A DNA stretch of 64,000 nucleotides from Chlorokybus atmophyticus (Eukaryota > Streptophyta > Chlorokybophyceae > Chlorokybales > Chlorokybaceae): the NCBI GenBank assembly GCA_009103225.1, contig RHPI01003330.1, forward strand, positions 346,604 to 410,603. The letters run 5' to 3'. Below the pieces are notes generated by a model that saw only the letters and a list, made by a program, of their open reading frames with translations, was not told the DNA's origin and ran no database searches. Below, piece after piece: positions 1 through 11,584 of the stretch (its first letter is position 1; each line of letters begins with the position of its first letter). The translations under genes and the position numbers were made by a program.

Positions 1-2126
1 TTTCCCTTTCCATTTTATCAATAGCTTGTGCACTTTCTAATAATGGCCCTCGCCCAACATGTGTTTGTTATCTTATTATGTTGTTGTTTGACAATATCAC
101 GACATGTTGCAACGGCGTGACACAAAGTTACCCTATTATTATAATATGCAACTTGCATCAGGCAGCGGCTGCCTTGTGCAGCACAAGGCAAGTTCTGCTC
201 CATATTAACACATGCACAACATGCATCACCATCAAGGTCACAAGTTGTGACTTTATGTACATTACACAATACACATGTATGAGCACACTGCGTGGACATA
301 CTTCTGATTGTAAGGAATGACGCGCGCGCGCCATGCGCATTGAGCATTTGCAGATTGTGCACATGCATATGATTGAAGCATGTGAATACGGTGTTATAAC
401 TGTAACGCCGGCCCAAGCTTAAAACACTTGTATCACACTTGAGAGACGCTATGTAACTCACAATGCCATTGTGCACACTTGTGCATGAGGCTACTCATGT
501 GTAGTCTTCTCACAACACTCATTAGTTAATGATAAGTAAGTCACTCTCAACTTGCGCTAGGCTATGCCAGTTCATAGCCCTCTTGGCTTTAAATTAGAAA
601 TATCGCCATCCTGGGCTTGAACACTTTGTTCTCGCTTATGAGGGTCTTGCACTCTACTTCGTGCAAGCACTCTCTCTCACCGTAAAAACACTCACCAACA
701 AGTGTTAGCAACATACACACACTCACTGATAAGTATTAGCACTCTCAAACCGTGCATGCACTCATGCACAAGTGCAAATGCTATCTCACCGTGCATACAC
801 TCACACATGCAAGTGTAAGCACGCCCTCCAAGTGTACACACTCACACGTGTTACATAAGGACAAGCTCAACTGCTTGAGGTTAAAGAGCTTTGGCCACCC
901 CTTGAACGGCCTCTCACCCGAACACCCCACGTGAAGTCCTACGCGAGCGTGCACACCAAGGCAAGGTAGACCCAAGTCTCCAATCTCATGCCTTACCTAT
1001 TGAGCATGCTCACTTATATACCCCTCGCCTTATATTAGCCACGAAGGGTAGCGGGTGTCTGCACAATGGTGCCTCGTTCCCTGATGTGATCAAAAGCGGC
1101 CAACCATCTCATGACAAGCACTCTTTCACTTGCCCTTATTAGCCTCACACCAATCATCTTGAAGAATATCTTACCCCTAGTTTTGAGCAACCATTGGAAT
1201 TGTACTATAATGTTATGGTAATGACCACACAGCCTTGTGGCCACACATTGGATGCCAGTCTCTGTGACGTCTGAATTGCGGTCAACGACACTAGCATACT
1301 TCCGTGCGATATTCGCATCTGCCTCTTCTGGCACTTTCCAAATAAGTGCACGTGTAATATCCACAGTGTCTTCTGCAATGTGAACATTCATTGGTAAAAT
1401 ATACGCAACCTTGTTTGCGGTATCATTGCTTAACTCTTTTGATATTATGCAGACATGAGTTCTGATGATGTCCAGGTCGCGGCTGTGATATCAACACTAT
1501 ATGTCAAATATTCACAGTCATATGCTAGATAGATCAACATACTTGTCTTCTTAAATGTCTTTGTCTACATAATAGACACATCTACATCTTAGACATCTGT
1601 GGCTAACTAGCCCACATTAATGTCTGTCTCATAGACACCTACATAAGATGTCAACATCTACAATTTACACATATGTGGCTAACTGTTCCACACCAATAAC
1701 TACCTAATAGCAGCAAGCATAAAAAAAAGAAAAGATGCTTGTTGGTTGTCTATCTCAAGTATGTTAAAGCGCTTGGAGCATACCTACTGGCCGCGTTACA
1801 TAACGCTGCATGAAATACATGTACATGCCTTTTTTTCTATTACAATGCACCGTTCTTACAAACGGTTCATTAATAATGATGCATTGATATGTAACATTTC
1901 AACCTTTAAAGTTGACCTCACTTTCAATATATACTGCATACATAAATTGGTATGTTGTGAATGTCAAACCCAAACTTCTCATAGCTGAATTACTTAATTC
2001 ATATTGTAGTAGACTCAACGATCAACGAATATTGATCAAATAAATATCGATATCATGATTTGCCTTTATGGCAGGCGAGGTTCATGCACAAAGCTAAACT
2101 GACATAAACAATAAACAACGTCATTA
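1..2126. other. Intergenic, no supported gene
   Basis: No family-level protein similarity could be seen on either strand. Bases about 640-860 hold degenerate short repeats built on CACTC and CAAGTG. Bases about 1500-1690 hold imperfect copies of a segment containing GACATCT and TGTGGCTAACT. A 118-codon ATG-started frame lies at 1035-1391 on the minus strand. It has an ordinary amino-acid composition but I do not recognise it, so it is noted here and not called. Confidence 0.5.
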
Positions 2127-2198
2127 ACTCTGAAGCTCAGCTTGAGTCAAGTGCGTGAGCAGCTGCTCACGCACTTGACTCAAGCTGAGCTTCAGAGT
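2127..2198. repeat. 72-bp perfect palindrome
   Basis: Two 36-base arms are exact reverse complements with no spacer, centred between 2162 and 2163; the core is GTGAGCAGCTGCTCAC. It ends 276 bases before the thioesterase start codon. As DNA it could extrude a cruciform, and as RNA it would fold into a long hairpin. An assembly fold-back is the main alternative. Confidence 0.9.
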
Positions 2199-2474
2199 GC
2201 CTCAAGTAACTTGAGTCAAGTTGATCCCAGAGTCATAATCATCGTCCTTGTAACGAAGGTGAAACCGTGCCCACAGCCGCAAGCGCCTCACGTGACTTGC
2301 GCCAAAGCGACGGCACCGCCCGCGCTGCGTAACGCATGCACCCCGCCGGGGCGGCAACTCCAGCACCATTGCCTTGACGGCGGCGGCGGGCAACGTCACA
2401 CCATCACACACGACCCTGCCCCTCTCTCTTACAACAATCAGAACTCCCACGCACTCAAGGTACTGCCAAGTGCC

Positions 2475-3988
2475 ATGTCGCCTCCAGCGCAGCAGCCAGC
2501 GCCCCCTCCCCAGCACAAGCGCTGGCTGCCATACCGCAAGCCCTCCTCGCCGCCCTCCGCTGCGACGCAGCTCCGCCTGCTGAGCTTCCACTGGGCCGGC
2601 GGCGCAGCTAGCGCCTACAACGCTTGGCAGCGCGCGATGCCCGCAGGAGTGGAGGTTGGTGGATGGGTTGATAGGTTGGTACGATGGACAGTGTGTCACT
2701 CTGTGTATGACTGATCTGTCTGTTTAGGTATGTGCGGTGCAGCTGCCTGGGAGGGAAGCGCGGGCACTGGACGCGACGTGTGCATCGGCGCGGGATGCTG
2801 CGCGTGATGTCGTGCAGGATATAAGAGACCTGCTGGATGGCAGCGATGGAGCCCGCTGCGCGCTCTTTGGTACGCACAGTGAACGACTCACCCCCATGCA
2901 TGAAGGCTCTCAAGCATCCTGTGTGGCACACACATGCACGCGGACACACGCATGCACGCGCGCGCACGCACATAGACTCACATGATACATGCAGACATGC
3001 ATGGACGTGCATGCCCACACGCTTACATGCGCCCCCACACGCTCCCCAACCACACCTCATCCCCACCCCCACACGTACACCCACACATGCACGCACGCTT
3101 GTCAGGTCACTCGATGGGTTCCTGGGTGGCGTACGAGGTGGCGCTGGCGATGCGGCGCGAGGGTCTGCCGCCCCCGCTGCTCCTGATAGTCTCCGATTTC
3201 CCGGCGCCCAGCCTGCCTGCGCAAGACAGGCCATGGCGGGTGAACCGGACTCTGGATGAGGCCGCATTCAAGGTGTGCTTGGTTCATAAGTTCACAGTAG
3301 ACTGCTTTCCCCAGTTTACTCACCACGGCACGACCAGTGAAGCTGCAGCCTCCGTTACCGGATGGAACCTACAACTGACTTCATCAAGACCAAGTGTACA
3401 TGACAATATCAATTGGTACTTGCTCTTGTGCACATGGTATGTGCATGTCTGCAGGAGGAAGGGAGAGCCTGGGGTATGAAGGATGCAGCATTTCAGCCCG
3501 ACATCTGGAAGGTAAGTTGCATACATGGTTGCATACATGGTTGCATACATGGCAGATGCTGAGGAATTATTTACTGAAGCTCATGTTGCGGTTGTATCAC
3601 TCACAAACCAGGAATTCCACCCACTGTTGAGGAAAGATTTTGCCCTCTTCGACTCGTACGAATTCAAACGCGGTGAGGAGCCCCTCTCGTGCCGCATCAT
3701 CACGTGCCACAGCGAGGTACGCCCACATGCTGGTTTATTGCCTCAACATGCACACATCAAGTCAACACTTTGTAAACCACTCTGCAGGATGATCCAAAGG
3801 TTGGCTCCACGGCAGGAAAACCTTCTCTCATGGTTGGGTGGGCTGCGCTTGGCAGTAAGAGCCCCACCACAGCGCCTGTCGCCTTCAAAGGGGACCACTT
3901 CTACCTGCAGGACGCGGGTGTGCGGGCGGCACTGCTTGCGTGGATCAGCGAGATCCTCACTGATGTGGTTGATGTGCTCACCGGGTAA
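2475..3988 (+). CDS. Type II (GrsT-like) thioesterase
   Basis: This is an alpha/beta-hydrolase thioesterase of the type II family, which releases stalled or short acyl chains from carrier proteins of polyketide, peptide or fatty-acid synthases. Exons: 2475-2654, 2728-2869, 3106-3272, 3455-3511, 3612-3716, 3788-3988. They sum to 283 residues, close to the usual 240-280. Visible family marks are FHWAGGAAS near the N-terminus, VQLPGREAR, the nucleophile elbow GHSMGSW, LLRKDFALFDSY, the acidic HSEDDPKVG that should supply the catalytic Asp, and GDHFYLQD with the catalytic His. The first 20 residues are Pro/Ala-rich. The ATG at 2475 is the nearest in-frame start before the fold; a further upstream exon cannot be excluded. 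No synthase is present in the window, so its partner is unknown. The intron at 3512-3611 carries three copies of a 12-base repeat (GCATACATGGTT). Confidence 0.85.
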
Positions 3989-4069
3989 GGCACAGGGAAG
4001 GCACCTGCCACTTGACAAGCTGACAACATTTTTCGCCTGATTGGCTCGTGCACACTGTCTAAAACGCTG

Positions 4070-4074
4070 TGTAA
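4070..4074 (+). terminator. TGTAA poly(A) signal
   Basis: TGTAA lies 82 bases after the thioesterase stop codon. TGTAA is the established poly(A) signal of chlorophyte nuclear genes. The assignment rests on position and motif only. Confidence 0.4.
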
Positions 4075-4315
4075 ATTCAATCCGACAATATAGTAAATGG
4101 TTGTGGTGAAACGACCTGCACATCAGTTGCCTCGTAGTCTGCATGCAGGCTAGGTGCAAAGACAAACTTATCCAAACAGATGGATTGCTGGTTGGTTCGA
4201 GCAGCTTGTCTTGTGACACGCGGAGAAGGCATTGCTTTTTCTCTACCATGCCAACGAGCCTATTGGCGCTTGGGAGCAATGCGTGTAGCACATGTGATGG
4301 GCGGCAAAACTCTTG

Positions 4316-6587
4316 TCAAGTCCTGTTAGCAAAGGCTAAAACTGCCACCAAGGCAAAGGGAAACACGAACAATGCGGCGACAATGGCAATGGTGAGCCCG
4401 TCTGTGCCAGCTGCCTCATCGTCACCGGGTTTTGGTATGTAGCGCCGGTAGTTGTCTGCAAAGCGCACGAAAATGGTGTCATAGTACTCCTTGTCCCAGG
4501 AGTACTCCTTCGTGACCTTCAAGTTCTCGGCAGCCTGCAAAGAGGGAACCAGCCAATGGTGATGTTGCGTCGCCCCAATGCGCCAACATGACCTCAGCAG
4601 AGCTAACTGAGGATGGCTATGGTTATGCGACTTACGGAGAATCCGAAAAGAAAGCGCTGTGCGCGTTTCTTGATGTTCATGTTGGGATGCTCCTGCAGCT
4701 TCTTGTAGATGGCTTGAGCTTGATCACTCCTGCCGGCAGACACGCAGCACGCAAGCACAATGAGTGATGAAACTACAAGCTCAAACATACACGACAGCGT
4801 GCACTTACAAGCCCATGGAGTCCAACGCCAACGCTCGCTGTAGCTCAGCTTCGCCCCCGAGTCGATGCTGCAGAGCTCGCACATTTAAAATAAGCGCTGT
4901 TGTACACTCAGTACAACCTTGTGGCAATTACACATGCACGCAACCATACCCTCGCAGCACACTTTCCCGATGCGTCCTTGAACACCGCTTCAGCTTCTCG
5001 CAGCTTGCCCTTGTCAAAAAGGTCCACACCATGCGCCAACATCTAATGTCAAGAGACATCTAGTTACTCAATGGACGGCAAACGCACAACACAGCATGCA
5101 AGCATGCACTTTGCCTGTGTCAAACCGCTCAGTTCGTGTGTAAGTGCAATAAGCCCACTAACCTGTTCCACCTCCGCTATTGCATCGGGTTCCATGTCTT
5201 CGCCCACTGATTTCTTGTACTTCTTCAGGGCTGCCGCAACCTCTCTGGCGCGTTTCGTTGCTCGGTCGTCTGTCTCCAACGCCTCTCCTGGTCGTATTGT
5301 ACGACCGCCGCCATACTGCTCATCATGCAACAACAAAATCAGCAAGTCATCGCATTTGGTGCACATCTGACTTGCTGCACATTTGAGTGGACAATCGTCC
5401 TGCATGTGTGTGATGCACAATGCTTACTGCAGTCAGCTTACTGCTTCGCTGATGTCGCGTGGTCTTGGGAAGACGCCCCAAGTTGAAACTGTCGGTTTGT
5501 ACATCCCGTCTTTCGTGATGATCTCCACTTGACGTGGCCGCATGGTTTCTGCCATGACTATCTCCTCCGGCCGCATGTTGCGCTTGTCAATAAAGTACTT
5601 GTCCTCCGCAGCCTGGTGCATGGACAACTGTAATTAACAACAAAAATGCACCTGAGCATCGGGGGACACCTGAACTTAACTTTGCTCATGAGCGGCATAG
5701 CCTCTGTGGCTTGCATGTTGTCATGCACCACATGCAAATAGTTGTTGTTACTGTGGTTCTGCGCTTGCTCAAGTTGGGGTGCGCACAAGCATCCAGTTGA
5801 CACATTTGCGTGCACACGTGAAATGTTGCAACGCGGGCGCGTGTGCGTGCGTGTGCATGCCTGTATGCGCATGTATGTAGCTTTTCCTGAAGCAGGACTT
5901 CAGCTGACCATGTCAACTGCATAATGCCTGTAAGGCTAGTAGAGTGTCAAAGCTCGCATTAGTCCCTGACGACAGCGAGCTACCACTGCGCCTTGCAGTC
6001 AACTGAGCTAATGAACAAGGCAACAAGACACCGCTGATGGTTCATTTGTTGGCTAGCGCAACCAACCTGCGATGCTATCCTACAACAAGTTGCAACTTGA
6101 CTTGAAGGCACTAACCCAGTCAGCATTGCTAGCAACTTAAACTACAAATTGAAGCGTATCTGTGTTGTCAGGTAGCCCATCCAACTAATGCTCATAGCAA
6201 GACTCGCAGGCATGTCACACGCGAAACTTTACATGTCACTCAGAAGACAACAGCGTGAAAGCACCGAACAGTGCACGCCTCTCGGCACATCGGACTCACC
6301 TGCGAAGCGTCGCTGCCGGAGGTTGAGCTCCACGTGCTGGCATTGGTCCTCTTCAGCCGCTCCTCCTCCTCCTCATCGTTGTCTGTGGTGTCCGGCGCTG
6401 TTGGGGTATTGGCAGCTTCATCACCTGTTGCGGCGGCAGTGCGCCCACTGTGTTGCTGCCACCGCCTGCTGCCGCTAGGAGACGCTGTGTCGTTGGTCAA
6501 CCTGACCTGCGAGCCCCTTTGCCGCCTCCCAGTCGACGGCTTGAGCACAAGTAGGGCATGGCCCACGCTAGACGCTGTGAACGCCAT
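4316..6587 (-). CDS. Chloroplast TPR protein, LPA1/REP27-like
   Basis: Seven exons join in frame to 358 residues: 6300-6587, 5442-5612, 5163-5315, 4950-5042, 4809-4867, 4636-4729, 4316-4534. The first exon (96 residues, rich in Ala, Ser, Arg and Thr, then acidic) looks like a plastid transit region. Next come VSTWGVFPRPRD and YGGGRTIRPGEALE, then a TPR-type helix pair (GVDLFDKGKLREAEAVF, followed by AELQRALALDSMGL), then YKKLQEHPN and a single membrane helix close to the C-terminus. This order, and the WGVFPRP and GGGRTIRPGE blocks, resemble LPA1 of plants and REP27 of Chlamydomonas, thylakoid proteins that assist synthesis and assembly of the photosystem II D1 subunit. The family name is from memory of the domain order and is less certain than the gene model. 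It converges on the thioesterase, with 327 bases between stops. Confidence 0.7.
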
Positions 6588-8680
6588 GCCTACCTCACCC
6601 GCCGCCGCCGCCACCGCCACGGCACCGCCACAGCAACTCGCTGACGGACCATGTGGCCAACGTGGCACACTGTGTCTATGCAGCAAAAACTGTCGACGAA
6701 GTGATTGCTCCATGGACATCCCCATCATGAAGCAGCAGTGTGAAACGCACTCTTGCATACCGTATGCAGTCCAACCTCCTTGTTATCACACTCGTTCTAA
6801 GCACAACCTCGATCTAAGCACATTTTTGTCGGGAACCAACGTGCACCAGGCAAATCACTCCCCTATGTAGGCACAATCACACTCGATGTAAGCACCCTCC
6901 AACTGCCTTCTGTGACTATAAAGAGGGCAAAAGGTAAACTAAATTGTATAATCGTGTATTGTTGTATACTCACAATTGTATACACATATGTACAACATAT
7001 AAGCTGTGTGCACGAACATGCATGTACATCACATACATATTTATGAACAAATACACATCAAAATGTTTACATACGCGTACACATACACATGCATATGTAC
7101 GCGTACACATACACATGTACATGTATTTACTCATATTATATGTATATGCACATAGGCTTTACAAATGTAGCAAACACTTAAGACACCTCACAAAGGTAGA
7201 TACAAATAATTCATACAATATCAATGTATTGCATATAGTATATGTATATATACGTATACACATATATACATATACACACACATATATATACGTATATGGA
7301 ATATAATATGTAATATATATATATCTTCATAATAATTTGCATACATTTCGTTTTTTCAGTCCTGTTGTGCTGGCAATGCAGTCATGCTTGTTCGTAAGTG
7401 CACAGTGCATGCTCATGGTGCTGATGTCTGCAGCACAGTGCCTGTTTGTCATGCTGGCACAAACACGATGTTAATGTGTGCAGCACAGTGCATGGTTGTC
7501 ACATGGTCGCTAACTAGCCGTTACCACTGCTAACTGACTCACTACTCAGCAATTATGACTGGAAGCGCGTGTACATCATGCGGTCAGGAATGCGTGCAGA
7601 TATTCCTGACCGCATGATGTACACGGCTTTACACCAGAACCTTACAAAGACCCTAACAAGTGGCGATCGCCATAAACGCCTGAGCACAGCACTGCACACT
7701 GCACGCCCCCCGCCCTACACCTTGCGTACTGCTGCTTGGCTGTGCTGTACTTGGCACTCCGTTGCTGGCTTACACGGGTGTAACCATCTGAAGCTGCTGC
7801 ACAGGTCCATTGCCTTCCCTTCCCTACTTGCCCTGCTCTCTGCTCCTAGCCCCCTTTCCCCGCCGTGCATTGCACTTAGTTACGCTAGTATTTTGCCCCC
7901 GCTTATAGTAAACTGCTGCGTGCTTGTGCTAAGTGGTTTCGAGTGCGGTGCAAGTGTGCGTGCAATCTTGCATCATCTTGCATCTTAGTTTAAAGTTGTC
8001 ACACCTCGCTGTAAGCACAAAATGGCTGGTAACCAACCATGTGCTTAAATTGCGGGCACACTGTACCAGTAATTTTGTATGCTGAAATAGCATTGCCAAT
8101 AACAAAAATTCTTTCGCATGTTCTTGTAACATGGTGCAATTGCAGATAACTGTTTGCCACCCATACAAGATTGGAATCCGACCCCGCGGCACAATCATGA
8201 TCATGTACTCATGAACTTGTGTCAACAATACCTTAATCACAGGCGCAATTTGTTGTGAGTGGCCCAAATACCACTCAGAGTCACTTAAGGAACCTCATAC
8301 ACTAACATTTCCACAAGCACAAGGCCACTTAAGACCATGACACAACACGCAAGCATTGTCAATGCAAACTTCGGTCATCATGTGATAAACAATATTTGAG
8401 AATACGAACGGTTGACAACCACTAAAATAAATCATAGAAATGTCTAGTGTTAGCTAATGTAGTCCATTAAATAGCCCGGATACCGCAATTAGCTGCCTTA
8501 CAAGGGCGAAGATTGCAACTTGGACACGATGCTTGAACGAGGTGTAGATTCCTAGCCACCAGTTTGCATGCAAAGGCGGAGACTTCCTGCATGCACGAGA
8601 TGCACATCTGCCCATCGTGAGCTGCGCACCTCACCCTCACAACCTTTGCACTTCTTCTCTTGGCCTGTGACAGAGTCGTC
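6588..8680. other. Intergenic with AT-rich repeat and hairpin
   Basis: Upstream of the TPR gene and downstream of the methyltransferase. Bases about 6940-7330 are a long ACATAT/TATACA low-complexity tract. Bases about 7380-7510 contain imperfect copies of a unit with GCAGCACAGTGC. A strong hairpin lies at 7568-7625 (listed separately). No coding exon was recognised. Confidence 0.5.
7568..7625. repeat. 24-bp inverted repeat hairpin
   Basis: Arms 7568-7591 and 7602-7625 are perfect reverse complements around a 10-base loop (GCGTGCAGAT). The element lies in a region without recognised exons. It could be a transcribed hairpin RNA or a MITE remnant. Confidence 0.85.
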
Positions 8681-10629
8681 TCATGATGAAATTTTTCTAC
8701 TCGCATACACCACGTACAGTTCCGTTGCGGCAAGGTTTTCGGGCTGCTCCACCACAGTGTCCAAGTTACCAGCACTCTGCAGCAACTCAACCTGCAGCAG
8801 TCAATGACGAACTTGAGTACTACCAAGCAGCAGCCAGAACTCACATGCTCTAGTGGCAACTTGCTTACCACATGTTGTAGCCGCCCGTCCATATTGTGCA
8901 CCTCAACGACAACCTAGAAAGCAACTTGCATAAGCTACTGTCTGCGCCATTGTGACATGAATGCCAATGACTTGTTGAGCTGCTCTTGACCAAACACTGC
9001 AATCCACGTTCAGCTGACACACCTGTTGTATTCTGTCCCAATCTTGAGCTGCTATGCCGCGCAGAACGTCCAGCTCTGCACGTTCGACATCGATCTTCAA
9101 CAAGTTCACCTGCCTGCAGAAAACAAATTGCTAGTTGATGAAAACTGTTGCGCAGCACTGATACCCAACGGTGTCCGGATATACTGCACTTGCCTGTCAG
9201 GCACGCGCTTCATGAGCCAGGATACAGTGCGCAAGTCGCAAAGAAACTCCTGCCGCTGCTGAAGCATTCTGTGGACAACAGCGCGGACAGCTGCCGAAAA
9301 CCAAACTTCCGGAAACAACCGCAGAAAACGAATGCTCAGGTCCTGCACACACAGCAAGATTACCAAGTGCTTCCGGCTTACAACAACACTCATTGAAAGA
9401 GATTACATGCTACCCACCAGCCAGAATCCCACTACTGGTCGTGCCCCACTTGTTGCTAAGTGTGCCAGATAGGCTTCCATGGACGCCACTACCTGCGTAG
9501 TGCATGTAAATGTCAAAGATTGAACATGACTTTACGCATGTGTGTGCCTGCGGACATGACTGCAGCAAGCATGCACAAGCAGGTAGGCCACGTGCGCATG
9601 CCTTGTGGCCGACTGCACCTCAGAGTCATTAGGCATCATGCTGCTCCAGCCAGCTGCCCAAGGGTAAAAGGTGAATGTCGCCTGTGGTGACAAGTCAGGA
9701 GTGAATAGACCAGCAAGTGTTTCGAACCAATCCGTTCGTCAAACAGCATACCATGGGGACACCTGCTCTGCACTTCCTTCACCGACGCCACAGTTGAACA
9801 GCTCTACCTCAGCCCTGGCACCCTGTTGTGTGCCCTGTTCCAAAGCCCTGATGTTTGCTAATAGTGCAGCGAACGGCGCGGGCAATGGCTCAACAGCAAG
9901 CACAGTTCCGCCAGGACAAGCCTACATACATACACAAGCTCTGTCAGCTACAACAATGCTTTTAGTCTCCAAGTGTTGTCGCAGCTAACACAGTACCGAC
10001 CTGAGCAGCGTAGAGGGAGAACAGTCCTATGTTCGCTCCTACGTCGATCACAACATCTCCTGCCTTAAGCGAGATCTGTGCAATAAGCAGGGCCAAGCTT
10101 ACATACCATAAGCAAGTGTAACTTTGCTGCTCATGTAGTGTCAATGCAGATCACTTACCCCGTTCTGTAAGTAGCACTTGTCTTCAAACACCTCTTTGTA
10201 CAAAAACTTGACGTCCAACTGGCTTACGCATCTGTTAACAGGCGAGCTTACATGCTAGTGTACGCCAAGACAGTGGCTCACTCTTAAAGTCCACAGTTGT
10301 TGCTCGCACTGCATGGTAGCGTAGCAAGGCAGGCAAGCATTGCAACCTTGAATGTTTGGCATTACGGTTTCTTTGAGACGCCTACCAACAGCAAGGCCAG
10401 CTTGTTTCTTTCCAGGCTCTTACTTGATAAGCATGCCGTTGGGCAGTTTTGCGGTACGCAGCTGTACAGGAATCGGCGGCTTTGCGGAAGCAGGCTGAGC
10501 AGGAGCAACCACAGTCTCTGCGGCAGTAGCATTCGCTCTAAGAACAGCATGCCTAGAGCTGGCATTCCAGCTGAGTCGGCGAGTGTGAGCATGCACATGC
10601 GACAGGTGGAGCCCGACTTTCATTGCCAT
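8681..10629 (-). CDS. FkbM-family methyltransferase
   Basis: A SAM-dependent methyltransferase of the FkbM type, whose characterised members O-methylate sugars, polyketides or lipids. Exons: 10424-10629, 10159-10231, 10001-10075, 9763-9921, about 9592-9681, 9418-9492, 9190-9342, 9023-9109, 8845-8913, 8681-8791. The sum is 365 residues. The SAM-binding motif I is GDVVIDVGANIGLFS, followed by VLAVEPLP (motif II acidic residue) and ATFTFYP. The FkbM signature is LLKIDVERAELDVLRGI, then VVVEVHNMDGRL and TELYVVYASRK at the C-terminus. The 69-residue N-terminal exon is basic and Ser/Ala-rich and may be a targeting region. The ends of the two middle exons (9418-9681) are the weakest part of the model. 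It is divergent from the ABC transporter, with 955 bases between start codons. The substrate cannot be read from the sequence. Confidence 0.8.
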
Positions 10630-11584
10630 TGCATGCAGATCTACACTACAGATCTAGCCAATCTGGAGTATAGTCAATCAATGATTGTTACATAACATAT
10701 GCACCACGCCATTGCCTTCTACCACACCCACCAGACCACCACTGCCGCCGCCGCTGCCACGCTGGCACCAGTGTCTTTATGGTACTCGTAAGCCGTACAT
10801 TCCGTTCTCGACTGCCCAGCCGCGGTACGTGCTGCAAATTTGTGCTGTGAAGACAGCGGCTGGGCAGCCCAACAAGTCACTTTTTGGTGGCAAAAGTTGT
10901 TCTTGAGCTTGACTTTGGCCGCAGCGACGGCGGCGGCGGCGGCGGTGGCGGTGGTGGAGTGGTGCTTGGGTGAGGTGCTCGTTTGTAATTGTTGTGATGT
11001 TTGAGGTGTCTGCTGTATGTGCCTCTTCTTATGCTGCGCTTGGCAACGTAACTTCTTACTGCTTGGCTTTCTGCGTGGAAAGCGACTGCGCAGTAAGCAG
11101 TCTGTGAAAGCTGCTTCGCCCCTCTTGCTCCCTGAATTGCTGGCTGTTACTGTCTGAAAGTTGAGCTGCATGCGTCTGGTGATTACAAGCTCGGTGTTAT
11201 TGACATGCATGTGTCCGACCTTAGTCAATTGCTCTTGGAAGCTCCTGTTTGGTACCTCATCAGAGAGCACTCAAATCAGTGACGGTCAGAGCGTCAGAGG
11301 ACTGTTGTGAAACAGTATCAACTTAGTCAATTGCCATCTGAGAGCAGGAAGCAAGATGGCTTACTCATTCCTCAGTCACTCGAGTGTTCTTGTCCCTTGT
11401 TGAACGAAGCCTGATCGACTTCAGCTGCACACGCCTAACAGTCCATGAGAGGAGCATTTCCATGAAAATTGGTCACATCGCCTTGATAACGTCATTGCAT
11501 AAGTTGCTGGTTGAGTGCAACCTTGCATGCTTGCAATTGAGCTCAGTGTGTTTCCTCCGCACACAGCACAACAAGCTGTGAGCG
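10630..11584. other. Divergent promoter region, FkbM / ABCB
   Basis: A 955-base space between two outward-facing start codons. It contains short GCC/GGC runs near 10740-10760 and 10920-10955. A long minus-strand frame here is low-complexity and was not called. No clear TATA box was seen. Confidence 0.45.

Noticed and set aside
18-476. 152-codon minus-strand open frame
   Set aside because: Cys/His-rich composition from a TGCACA-type repeat; no domain and no splice context.
2202-2699. Minus-strand frames over the thioesterase
   Set aside because: They overlap the plus-strand thioesterase exon antisense and are Arg/Gly-rich shadows of GC-rich coding DNA.
3553-3611. Extra thioesterase exon starting MLRNYLL
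   Set aside because: It would leave a 21-base intron or the wrong phase. Joining 3511 directly to 3612 keeps the frame and the family alignment.
10719-11270. 183-codon minus-strand frame upstream of FkbM
   Set aside because: Low-complexity Ala/Gln/Thr/Ser runs from triplet repeats; no domain and no link to the methyltransferase.
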